Shown piece by piece: positions 21,224 to 28,051 of a stretch of 28,051 bases of DNA. The translations under genes were made by a program, and so were the position numbers. Location of the stretch: positions 1 through 28,051 of the forward strand of contig CAMLPZ010000018.1 of NCBI GenBank assembly GCA_946482045.1, in the 5' to 3' direction. The DNA comes from an uncultured Asticcacaulis sp. (lineage in GTDB: Bacteria; Pseudomonadota; Alphaproteobacteria; Caulobacterales; Caulobacteraceae). Numbering within the stretch: the first letter of the stretch is position 1; each line of letters opens with the position of its first letter. The notes beneath the pieces are model-generated. The model made no database searches. It saw only the letters and a program-made list of their open reading frames with translations, and was not told the DNA's origin.

Positions 21224-21604
21224 TTAGGCCGCCATGCGGTGCCAGACTTCCTGGTCGACCAGAGATGTGCTCAACATGCCGGCCATCTGATGCTGATAGA
21301 GGGCGCCGACATCGTCGGGATTGATCGACTTGAAGTCGGCGTCGACATTATTCGGGTTGCCGTCGGCCTGCATGACAAAGAACTGGGCGGCGTTGATGCG
21401 CGGCATCTTGAGATGGATCAGCAGCGCCAACCGCCGGGCGCGCTCCGGGTTGCGCTTGTGAACCTGCGGATCTTCGGCGAACATCTCGCGGCCCAGCAAC
21501 GCGATATAGTCCGGGCTGAGGGCCGAAAAGCGTTCGGCATCCAGCGGCTGGATCATGCGGTTGGGGTCGATATCGAAGATGTGGTCGTTAAGAAGGAAGT
21601 ACAA
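21224..21604 (-). CDS. Hypothetical protein, about 126 residues
   Basis: Family not recognised. The sequence begins (L/M)YFLLNDHIFDIDPNRMIQPL and continues AERFSALSPDYIALLGREMF, a helix-rich region KRNPERARRLALLIHLK, then INAAQFFVMQADGNP and a C-terminal acidic-to-hydrophobic part ending DQEVWHRMAA. It is soluble, without signal peptide. I choose a TTG start at 21604 because the conserved-looking text begins there and AGGG lies just upstream; an ATG at about 21556 would cut this off. A TTGACG box lies at 21662-21667 on the minus strand, but its -10 partner is poor. The gene may be co-transcribed from the DUF1491 gene, 97 bp upstream. Its stop is three bases from that of the monooxygenase gene, with no terminator between. 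Confidence 0.65.
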   Translation of the reverse strand: MYFLLNDHIFDIDPNRMIQPLDAERFSALSPDYIALLGREMFAEDPQVHKRNPERARRLALLIHLKMPRINAAQFFVMQADGNPNNVDADFKSINPDDVGALYQHQMAGMLSTSLVDQEVWHRMAA

Positions 21605-21701
21605 TGCGGCACCCTGAAAGCGTGAACAGGCCACCACATTGACACAAAGGGTTGTGGAATCCGTCAAGGAAGAGGGTTAACCGCCGTTGACCATAAAGCG
21701 C

Positions 21702-22037
21702 CTAGACCACCGGCTCGGTCAGGTGATGCCGGCCTTCGGCGTCCTCGATCTCAACCACCCAGAGGTCGGGGTCGTACTTGACCTGGCGTGTGATCCAGGC
21801 GTCGATGTCGGGCTCGTTCAGCGTCTCGACCGGCCGCATCCACTTGGTGCCGCCCTCCTCGCCCTCGCCGGTCTGGACCTCGCGCAACACATAGGCGTCA
21901 CGCGTACGCAGGTTCAGCACCTTGACCAACACGGCGCCGAACTGCGGATGCCCCTTGCGTGCGATGAAGGCAAAGGAACCGGCCTGTTCGACCCGGCGCG
22001 TGAGGGCGCTGACCCAGATGTCTGACGACAGCAGCAT
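21702..22037 (-). CDS. DUF1491 family protein
   Basis: A 111-residue soluble protein. Seen: LLSSDIWVSALTRRVEQAGS at the start, ARKGHPQFGAVLVKVLNL and the ending DPDLWVVEIEDAEGRH, which match the DUF1491 family found, to my knowledge, in alphaproteobacteria. Function is unknown. The ATG at 22037 shares its A with the stop (TGA) of the epimerase gene, so the two are translationally coupled and presumably made together. Relatives of DUF1491 are usually near genes of diverse function, so the partner is informative only for this genome. Confidence 0.88.
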   Translation of the reverse strand: MLLSSDIWVSALTRRVEQAGSFAFIARKGHPQFGAVLVKVLNLRTRDAYVLREVQTGEGEEGGTKWMRPVETLNEPDIDAWITRQVKYDPDLWVVEIEDAEGRHHLTEPVV

Positions 22038-22933
22038 CAGCCAGCCTTCACATAGTTGCGCCAGTTGTGTTCCTCAACGAAGCCCAGCAGGTCACGGATC
22101 TTGCTGTTGCTGATCGGCGCTTCAAAACCATCGAGGTTGCGGGTAATCGGCGTATGCGGCGCCCATTTCGCCAGGAAATCGCGCGTCGGCTCCAGCGCCG
22201 TGATCGTATCGTTGACGGCGTTAAATACCTGAAAGCCCAGCCCGTCGACGGCGATGCAGCGGTCGACGATCTGGCCCAGGTCGCGGGCGTCGATATAGCT
22301 CCAGGCGTTACGCTTGCGCGACAGGGGCTCGGCGAGATAGCCCGGGAAGCTGGCATAGTCCTCGGGCGAGACTACGTTGCCTATGCGCAGCGCGTAGATG
22401 TCGGCGCCCGAGCGCATGGCAAACGCCCGCGCCGTCTTTTCGTTGACCACCTTCGACAGGCCATAGCTGTCCATCGGATCGACGTCGTAATCCTCGGTCA
22501 GTGGGAATTCGTGATAGTCCTTGTCGCCCTCGGCGAAGCAGACACCGTAGGTGGTCTCGCTTGAGGCGATGATGATCTTCCGGATGCCGAGCTTTACCGC
22601 CGCCTCAATGACGTTGTAGGTCGAGACCGTATTGACGGCAAAGGTCGTGTTGTCCGGCCGGATCAGGATGCGCGCCACGGCGGCGAAATGGACCACGGCA
22701 TCGACCTTTGCCGGGCCCTGGCCGCTGTCCAGCCCCTCAAAGCCGAAATGCATTGACAAGGCGTTGAACACCTGGCCGCTGTCGGCAAGGTCGGTGATCA
22801 GGGTATTGACGCCCGGACATGCCATCGGCGCCAGGTCGAGATTGACGACCTCGTGGCCCTTGTCCAGCAGATACGGCACGACGTGCCGGCCGGCCTTGCC
22901 GCTGCCGCCGGTAAAGACAATGCGCTTGCCCAT
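22037..22933 (-). CDS. NAD-dependent epimerase/dehydratase family protein (extended SDR)
   Basis: A 298-residue extended short-chain dehydrogenase. Seen: NAD(P)-binding FTGGSGKAGRHVV (7-19), acidic residue in NLDLAP for NAD preference, VVHFAAVARI (81-90), active-site Ser in IIASSETTYG (121-130), and catalytic Tyr157/Lys161 in DSYGLSKVVNEK. Such enzymes act on nucleotide sugars (epimerases, dehydratases) or uronates; the sugar is not identifiable. Start is the ATG at 22933. Its stop overlaps the DUF1491 start by one base. A G/C stem lies in the 57-bp gap to the CPA1 antiporter gene upstream; the three could be co-transcribed. Role in sugar or envelope metabolism is inference. Confidence 0.9.
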   Translation of the reverse strand: MGKRIVFTGGSGKAGRHVVPYLLDKGHEVVNLDLAPMACPGVNTLITDLADSGQVFNALSMHFGFEGLDSGQGPAKVDAVVHFAAVARILIRPDNTTFAVNTVSTYNVIEAAVKLGIRKIIIASSETTYGVCFAEGDKDYHEFPLTEDYDVDPMDSYGLSKVVNEKTARAFAMRSGADIYALRIGNVVSPEDYASFPGYLAEPLSRKRNAWSYIDARDLGQIVDRCIAVDGLGFQVFNAVNDTITALEPTRDFLAKWAPHTPITRNLDGFEAPISNSKIRDLLGFVEEHNWRNYVKAG

Positions 22934-22955
22934 GGTGATACCTCGGTTCAGATTT

Positions 22956-22981
22956 CGGGGCGCGACTTAAACCACGCCCCG
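22956..22981. other. G/C hairpin between the CPA1 antiporter and epimerase genes
   Basis: CGGGGCG (22956-22962) pairs with CGCCCCG (22975-22981) around a 12-base loop, directly after the antiporter stop (22991). No T-run follows on the minus strand, so it could be a weak terminator or attenuator, or no signal at all. Confidence 0.35.
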
Positions 22982-22990
22982 CGCCGCCTG

Positions 22991-24574
22991 TCACGCCTTG
23001 GCGGAAAGAGCGCCCAGCTCTTCGAGGTCGAGGTCGCGCTCCAGTTCATGCAGGGTCTCGTCGTCGATCTCGCCGGCGCGGTGAAGGCGGAGCAGTTCAG
23101 CACGCCCTGCCGCTACCGCTGCCAGCACCAGATCGAAGTGGGCGTGCAGCATTGGCCTATGCGCCTCTTCCTCGGCGGCGTACTTCTGCGACATTGTGGC
23201 TTTGCGCTGATAGCGCTCGAGCAGGCGCGGATGGATCAGCTCACCCTTGTCGTCATAGGCGCGTGCCTCAATGACCTGGAACTGAACCTGGGCCATGGAC
23301 GCTTCGGCCTCACTCATGGTCAGGCGCGGCGCTTCACCCTCGCCTTCGCTGAGCCCGGCCCATCGGATCACGCTGCCCAGGCTCATGCCCTGGATCAGTA
23401 CCGTCGCCAGAATAACGGCAAAGGCCGCCACCAGCATGAAATCGCGGCCGGGAAAGGTCGCGGGTACACTCAGCGCCACGGCCAGAGTCACCACGCCGCG
23501 CATCCCTGACCAACCGAGAACCGCCGAACATTTCGGCCCCAGCGGCTTATAGCGCTTTATTCCCGCCGCTCGGACCGCCCATGTTACCGCATCGCCCCCG
23601 AAAACCCAGGCAAACCGCGCCAGCGTCATGGCCACGATGATCAGCAGGATCGGCACGGCCATGGTGTTGAGGATCACACCGAATCCACCGGCGCGGTCGA
23701 CGACATCGCGCAACGAAGATCCGATCAGCAAAAAGACCGCGGCCTCCATCAGGAAGATCATGACCTGCCAGAAGGACGTGCCGCGCATCCGGACCGCCGC
23801 CGAAAAAACCGTGTGCTGGAACCAGCCGCAGATCAGACCCGTCGTCACCGTGGCGATGACGCCCGAAACGTGGAACATTTCGGCCAGCAGATAAGAAGCC
23901 CACGGCGCCAGGATCGACGCCGCGATCATCAGGTAGTCGTCGCCGAGATGCTTTACCAGCAGCACCCAGGCAGCGGCAATAAGCGCACCCGCGACAGCAC
24001 CGCCCAGGGCCAGCATAGCAAAGCTTCCGGCCGCATCGACTGCGCTGAACGCTCCGGTCACGCCGGCGGCGATGGCGAAGCGGAACAGGACCAGGCCGGT
24101 GGCGTCATTGAACAGGCTTTCGCCTTCCAGGAGGATCGACAGGCGGCGCGGCAGCTTGACGGTCTGAAGGATCGCCCGCGCCGATACGGCGTCCGGCGGC
24201 GAGACGATAGCGCCCAAGGCCGCGCACGCCGCCCATGGCAATCCAGGCATGAGCATGTGCGTCACCACCGCAACGACAATAGTCGTGAAAATTACCGCCC
24301 CGACCGACAGGGAGATAATGCCGATCATGTGCCGTTTGAGCTGGGAGATGGCGATGAACCACGCCCCATCCATCAAAAGCGGCGGAAGGAAGATGACCAG
24401 CACCAGTTCCGGATTGAGCGAGATCACGGGCAGTCCCGGCACGAAGGCCAGGACGGCACCGCCGGTCAACAGTGCCACTGCCGGGGGCAGTCTCAACTTA
24501 TGCGCCGCATAATGCAGGGCGATGATCGCCAGCAGCATCGCTATGACGAGCTCGAAAGTCTCAGTCGGTTCCAT
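22991..24574 (-). CDS. Na+/H+ antiporter, CPA1 (NhaP-like) family
   Basis: A 527-residue inner-membrane antiporter exchanging Na+ (or K+) for H+. About 12 helices precede a cytosolic tail. Signatures: ALGAIVSPPDAVSARAIL, the ion-site region LEGESLFNDATGLVLF with its Asp, and GWSGMRGVVTLAVALSVP, all typical of CPA1. The tail (about 415-527) is helical, charged and rich in Glu (SEAEASMAQVQFQVIEARAY and beyond), as in YjcE-type members. The ATG at 24574 opens the gene; the region upstream to 24645 is short and holds a faint GGCCGG/CCGGCC palindrome. Upstream genes run the same direction but are separated by 71 bp. With the CPA2 and CaCA exchangers this window holds three cation antiporters. Confidence 0.93.
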   Translation of the reverse strand: MEPTETFELVIAMLLAIIALHYAAHKLRLPPAVALLTGGAVLAFVPGLPVISLNPELVLVIFLPPLLMDGAWFIAISQLKRHMIGIISLSVGAVIFTTIVVAVVTHMLMPGLPWAACAALGAIVSPPDAVSARAILQTVKLPRRLSILLEGESLFNDATGLVLFRFAIAAGVTGAFSAVDAAGSFAMLALGGAVAGALIAAAWVLLVKHLGDDYLMIAASILAPWASYLLAEMFHVSGVIATVTTGLICGWFQHTVFSAAVRMRGTSFWQVMIFLMEAAVFLLIGSSLRDVVDRAGGFGVILNTMAVPILLIIVAMTLARFAWVFGGDAVTWAVRAAGIKRYKPLGPKCSAVLGWSGMRGVVTLAVALSVPATFPGRDFMLVAAFAVILATVLIQGMSLGSVIRWAGLSEGEGEAPRLTMSEAEASMAQVQFQVIEARAYDDKGELIHPRLLERYQRKATMSQKYAAEEEAHRPMLHAHFDLVLAAVAAGRAELLRLHRAGEIDDETLHELERDLDLEELGALSAKA

Positions 24575-24645
24575 ACGTCGCGTCCCGGAATCGCTTATCC
24601 GCTCAAAGTAGCGGCCGGGGGATGCCTGTCAACAAACACACCGGC

Positions 24646-25242
24646 CTATAAGACGGTATGGCGCCTGGCCCTGACAAGGCCGACTAGACCGGACAGGATG
24701 GCTACAAGGACCGCGAACGGCGTCCACAGATAGGTCATAACATAGACGGCGAACTTGGCGGAGGCGAACCCGGAATAGGGATAAACGAGCCAGTCAGCGA
24801 AACCGACCGGATCGGCCAGCATGAAAAAGGACACCAGGTTTTCCAATGCGTCGAAGGCCGGCGCCGTGCACGCAACCAATATCATCACAAGCGCAGCGCC
24901 CTTCAGCCAGTGGCCCACAGGCAGACTGCGGTAAATCGCGGCTGTCAACGCGAAGAAGCCGGCCAGGACGGTCGCCATATAACCATAGTCGGCGATTTGA
25001 ACCCAGATATAGCGGTCGAGCGTGCCGTGCTCGATCAGCACCATATACCAGGACTTGACTTTGTCGGCGTCAAAGGCGGTTTGCCCCTCGAAGAACGACA
25101 CAGGAAACTGCGAAGCGACATAGAGCCGATCGAGAAAATGCTGAGCCAGCTGGCTGCCGGCGACCAGAACGATGGCCAGTAGCCACCAGACCGTGAGCGG
25201 AAAGCGCGATACCAGTGACGAGACGAAGGATGACTTTGACAT
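24646..25242 (-). CDS. Hypothetical four-helix membrane protein, 198 residues
   Basis: Family not recognised with confidence. Four hydrophobic segments are seen: about 15-35 (PLTVWWLLAIVLVAGS), 85-105 (GYMATVLAGFFALTAAIY), 112-135 (LKGAALVMILVACTAPAFD) and 165-190 (VYVMTYLWTPFAVLVAILSG). A periplasmic-type loop at about 38-80 is rich in aromatic residues (SQFPVSFFEGQTAFDADKVK). The ATG at 25242 follows AGAGAAG, a good ribosome site. It diverges from a MarR regulator gene across a 34-bp palindrome, so it is the probable regulated target. What the membrane protein does (transport, signal or lipid-related) is unknown. Confidence 0.78.
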   Translation of the reverse strand: MSKSSFVSSLVSRFPLTVWWLLAIVLVAGSQLAQHFLDRLYVASQFPVSFFEGQTAFDADKVKSWYMVLIEHGTLDRYIWVQIADYGYMATVLAGFFALTAAIYRSLPVGHWLKGAALVMILVACTAPAFDALENLVSFFMLADPVGFADWLVYPYSGFASAKFAVYVMTYLWTPFAVLVAILSGLVGLVRARRHTVL

Positions 25243-25266
25243 AGGCTTGCTTCTCTTCCAATTTTT

Positions 25267-25300
25267 ATTCCCAAGAATATAAAATTATATTCTCGGGAAT
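25267..25300. promoter_or_regulatory. 34-bp palindrome between divergent membrane-protein and MarR genes
   Basis: ATTCCCAAGAATATA (25267-25281) is matched by TATATTCTCGGGAAT (25286-25300), one mismatch in 15, with a four-base A/T centre. It is the only long A/T-rich palindrome in the gap between the two divergent starts (25243-25360). MarR dimers bind such inverted repeats; control of both genes is inference. Confidence 0.8.
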
Positions 25301-25360
25301 ATTATGTCAAGCCGGCCGTGCTATGTTCGCTGGAATCACCTCCGCCAACCGGAAAAGCCT

Positions 25361-25810
25361 ATGACACAGCACGCCCGTGCGCCCCTGATCCAGCGCGGCA
25401 TCGTCGACTTCATGATCGCGACCGATCTGCTGCGCTTCCAAATCGAGACGGCGTTGCGGCCGCTTGGACTCACTCTCACCCAGATGAGCCTCCTTAATCA
25501 CTTCGCCTGGCAGCCCGAGTCGACCGCCAGCATTACCGAGCTTACCAGCGTCATGGCGATCAACCAGCCAGGCGTGACCAAAGCCGTCGCCGGATTGCTT
25601 GAGAAGGGTATGCTACAGAAGGTCGAGGGCGGAGGGGATGCGCGGGTCAAGCGGGTGAAGATCACGCCTGAGGGTTTGGTAACTCTGGAGACGGCGCGCA
25701 AGGCAAGCTACCCAGCCGTCGAGGCCGCCTTTGACTGCCTGGACGACGCCGAACTCGGCGCTTTTACCACCTACCTTAAGAAAATGAAGAGCAATCTGAC
25801 AGGTTTATAA
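25361..25810 (+). CDS. MarR family transcriptional regulator
   Basis: A 149-residue winged-helix regulator. Seen: N-terminal helix QRGIVDFMIATDLLRFQIET, LTLTQMSLLNHFAWQPE, the recognition region SITELTSVMAINQPGVTKAV followed by AGLLEKGMLQKVEGG, and the wing DARVKRVKITPEG. Dimers usually lose DNA binding when a small phenolic or other ligand binds. I choose the ATG at 25361 (MTQHARAPL) with GGAAAAG upstream; an in-frame ATG at 25304 is possible but would put the ribosome site inside the palindrome at 25267-25300 and add 19 low-complexity residues. The palindrome and divergent membrane-protein gene suggest a local repressor-target pair. Confidence 0.9.
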   Translation: MTQHARAPLIQRGIVDFMIATDLLRFQIETALRPLGLTLTQMSLLNHFAWQPESTASITELTSVMAINQPGVTKAVAGLLEKGMLQKVEGGGDARVKRVKITPEGLVTLETARKASYPAVEAAFDCLDDAELGAFTTYLKKMKSNLTGL

Positions 25811-25890
25811 GCGCTTAACCCTGTCTGCTCACGGCCTCTCAACCCTGTTGTCTTATAACTGCCTTATCAACTCCAGGGCAGAAGGCGCGA

Positions 25891-26853
25891 ATGGAACGGT
25901 TGCGGGGCATGAGGATCGGCGCGTTTTTAGGCGCGGCGCTTATGTGCGCCTTTACATCCTTTGTGCCGGCAGGCGCCGGTTCCGATGACCTGACCACCAC
26001 CGCCGTCAAGCGCTACTTCCTGGCCGAGGCCAATGCCCGCTGCAAGCTGCTTGACGGTGCGACCGCCATGGCCGTGACCTCGGGCTATGTCCAGGCGCGT
26101 AACGCCCTGATCCGCTCGACCGGCGGCATGCAGAGCCTGACACCCTATCTCGGCGAAGCCCGTGCCGCCGCCCGGAGCATAGACTGCGACGCGCCGCAAT
26201 TGCTGAACGAAGCCGCCGCCGCCGCCGATGCTTATCGCGCCTTCGCCACCCAGACGCGGTTAAGCCTGCCTGGCGGGCGCGCCGAATGGACCGGCTCCCG
26301 GGCGCACGGCGGCGAACCTGCCTGGCGGCTGGCGCAGTATCAGTCAGACGCCGATGCCGACCTGGCACTGGGGCTCTATGGCACACTGAACGACAACCGC
26401 TTTACCGTCATGGCCAATTTCCACGGCGGAGAGATGCCCTATGCCGCGCGCCTGATCGTCCGTGATTCGCAGGTTGCGCCGGCAGGTGTGATCAGCCATG
26501 CCACCGAGACACTCAGCGATACGATTCCGCTTGGCTTCGGGTCGGGGGTGCGGACCTTCCTGGCCAGCGACAGCCAGGAGACCGAGGCCGAGATCAAACC
26601 GCGCGTCAGGGCCAATCTGATCGGCGTTTCCGCCACCGGCGACTATGTCGGCGACCAGGGTCCGGTGGCGGTCAAGCGCTTTGATTTCCCAAGCCGCGCC
26701 TGGCGGGCCATAGCCCCGCTCGACCCGCGCGAGGACATCGTCATCGCCTTCGATTTTCGCACCGGCACCAAATATGCGCGTTTCGAAGTCGGCGACTTCA
26801 TCACCGGCCTTGGCTATGTCCGCATGCCGTCGGTTTACGGAAAACCGTTGTAA
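25891..26853 (+). CDS. Secreted hypothetical protein, 320 residues
   Basis: Family not recognised. The N-terminus MERLRGMRIGAFLGAALMCA ending in FVPAGAGS is a signal peptide (cut near residue 30). The body has an N-terminal helical part (about 35-120: KRYFLAEANARCKLLDGATA, then RSIDCDAPQLLNEAAAAADA) with two cysteines, likely a disulfide, and a C-terminal beta-rich part (about 140-315: DLALGLYGTLNDNRFTVMAN, DIVIAFDFRTGTKYARFEVG). The layout suggests a periplasmic two-domain protein. Start ATG at 25891 has GAAGG seven bases upstream; ATG at 25909 is an alternative. It is alone, followed by a 35-bp gap to the convergent kinase gene. Confidence 0.78.
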   Translation: MERLRGMRIGAFLGAALMCAFTSFVPAGAGSDDLTTTAVKRYFLAEANARCKLLDGATAMAVTSGYVQARNALIRSTGGMQSLTPYLGEARAAARSIDCDAPQLLNEAAAAADAYRAFATQTRLSLPGGRAEWTGSRAHGGEPAWRLAQYQSDADADLALGLYGTLNDNRFTVMANFHGGEMPYAARLIVRDSQVAPAGVISHATETLSDTIPLGFGSGVRTFLASDSQETEAEIKPRVRANLIGVSATGDYVGDQGPVAVKRFDFPSRAWRAIAPLDPREDIVIAFDFRTGTKYARFEVGDFITGLGYVRMPSVYGKPL

Positions 26854-26888
26854 TTTCTACTGTCCGGATTTTCCTGGAAAGCGCCCGA

Positions 26889-28051
26889 TCAGCTCTTCGG
26901 GGGGCGGACGACGAAATCGCCAAAGTGCCGCAGAACGTCCGGCGTGGCGTTGTAATCCGCCAGCGGATCCGACGCGCGGGCCAATGGCGGCTGAGGCGTT
27001 TCCATCGCCGCCGGCCCAATCGGCTCGGCCTCAGGTAATTCCAGCAGCAACTGCTGCGCCACGACCGGAAGGCGCACCGTTACCGTCGTGCCTTCGCCGA
27101 CGTCGGAATGAATCGCCACCTCGCCGCCGTGCAGGTGCGTCATCGCCTTGACGATCGACAGGCCCAGCCCCGTGCCCTGCGCCTTCATATCGGCTGCGCC
27201 GGCCTGCTCATACGGCAGCCCCATGCGGTGCACGTCGTCCGGGGCGATGCCGATGCCGGTATCGGCGACGATCAGCGTTACCACCTCATCGCCGGGCTCA
27301 AGCGTCAGCCGGACATCGCCACCGCGCGGTGTAAATTTGACGGCGTTCGACAGCAGGTTCAGCGCGATCTGCTTGATGGCGCGTTTGTCCGCGGTCACCG
27401 GCACGCTCTGTTGCGGCAACTGGCTGAAAATCTCGATGCCCTTGTCATGCGCCTGGCCGCGCATCAGGCGCAGTGCCTGCGATACTGGTTCGCGGATGTC
27501 GAAGGTTTCGAGCTGCAACTCGTACTTCTGGGCCTCTATCTTCGACATGTCGAGCACATCGTTGATCATGTCGAGCACGTGTTGACCCGACTCCCAGATC
27601 AGTTGGGCGTATTCGGCGTATTTCGTCGGCATCGGCCCGAACATCTGCAGGCGCATGATGTCGGAAAAGCCGATGACGGCGTTCAGCGGCGTGCGCAGTT
27701 CGTGGCTCATGCTGGCCAGGAAGCGCGTCTTGCCGTGGCTAGAAGTCTCGGCCTCGACGCGCGCCGCCTCCAGTGCGGCTTCGCGCGCGTGCTGAAGCGA
27801 CCCGTCGTGCAGGACGCCGTACAGCCGGTCGTCCGACGCCCGGCGCAGCGACAGCATCAGATAGTGATCAAGCGCGGCGTGCGGCATGAAGCCGACATCG
27901 GCCCGGCCCTTCGTCAAGGCGGTTTCGATGGCATTGAGAACCGCAGAGCGATCGGGAACATGCACCGCGCCGGTCAGGCCGTTCTGCATCAACTGATTGA
28001 GATCCAGCCCCGGCGGCGCCTCGCCATAGGCCGCCTGGACGCGCCCGGCCT
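26889..28051 (-). CDS. Sensor histidine kinase, C-terminal part (PleC/DivJ-like), 5' end outside window
   Basis: The frame is open to the window edge, so the sensor part is lost; the TTG at 27992 is internal. Seen in order: helical linker, dimerisation domain with phosphoacceptor His in FLASMSHELRTPLNAVIGFS (His codon near 27704), the following DIMRLQMFGPMPTKYAEYAQ and HVLDMINDVLDMSKIEA, then the ATPase domain with N-box LNLLSNAVKFTPRGG, G1 VADTGIGIAPDD and G2 GTGLGLSIVKAM. A Pro-rich tail of about 50 residues follows after the catalytic domain. The MFGP phrase after the H-box is typical, from memory, of PleC/DivJ-type kinases of Caulobacterales that phosphorylate DivK/PleD. Without the sensor, identity stays at family level. 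Confidence 0.9.
   Translation of the reverse strand, partial: AGRVQAAYGEAPPGLDLNQLMQNGLTGAVHVPDRSAVLNAIETALTKGRADVGFMPHAALDHYLMLSLRRASDDRLYGVLHDGSLQHAREAALEAARVEAETSSHGKTRFLASMSHELRTPLNAVIGFSDIMRLQMFGPMPTKYAEYAQLIWESGQHVLDMINDVLDMSKIEAQKYELQLETFDIREPVSQALRLMRGQAHDKGIEIFSQLPQQSVPVTADKRAIKQIALNLLSNAVKFTPRGGDVRLTLEPGDEVVTLIVADTGIGIAPDDVHRMGLPYEQAGAADMKAQGTGLGLSIVKAMTHLHGGEVAIHSDVGEGTTVTVRLPVVAQQLLLELPEAEPIGPAAMETPQPPLARASDPLADYNATPDVLRHFGDFVVRPPKS

Overview
The window reads as a chromosomal stretch of a GC-rich alphaproteobacterium. Caulobacterales is the best fit, with Asticcacaulis-like a guess. Support: a TonB-dependent receptor, an alginate-export-type porin, a plant/alphaproteobacterial-type glutamate-cysteine ligase next to rsmE, a DUF1491 protein, a PleC/DivJ-like histidine kinase, and intergenic palindromes resembling alphaproteobacterial RIME-type elements. 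No rRNA, tRNA, CRISPR array, transposase or phage gene was found. Both ends cut a gene (receptor on the left, kinase on the right). No gene-free stretch exceeds 300 bases.

Left part (1-14.2 kb) is mostly housekeeping and envelope or transport genes. It holds the receptor 3' end, a peptide transporter with a soluble insert, gshA and rsmE, a Ca2+/Na+ antiporter of the YrbG type, an M61 PDZ peptidase, a small secreted protein, a secreted-protein/pirin pair, a porin and a CPA2 antiporter. The last two each end in a clear intrinsic terminator. Convergent gene ends carry elaborate palindromes at 1349-1483 and 6863-6992.

The middle part (14.3-19.6 kb) is accessory in character. A Phd/YefM-PIN toxin-antitoxin pair has tandem operator-like repeats in front. 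A palindromic repeat lies between its two genes, and this repeat contains the toxin's ribosome-binding site inside its stem. Next come an acidic 83-residue protein gene, a family 2 glycosyltransferase, a 52-residue gene with a perfect Shine-Dalgarno and an 18-bp terminator stem, and a hemolysin III family protein. Then follows a tight five-gene operon: ArsR regulator, 67-residue membrane protein, two DUF1801 proteins and an AHSA1/SRPBCC protein. Two adjacent 26-bp repeats cover its promoter and end exactly at the regulator's TTG start.

The right part (19.7-28 kb) holds an FAD monooxygenase, a convergent hypothetical gene, a coupled epimerase/DUF1491 pair, a CPA1 antiporter, a membrane protein divergent from a MarR regulator across a 34-bp palindrome, a secreted hypothetical protein and the kinase. 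I see no wholly new multi-protein machine. The most promising material is the toxin-antitoxin pair with the built-in translational lock, the ArsR/DUF1801/AHSA1 operon with its operator, and the MarR palindrome.
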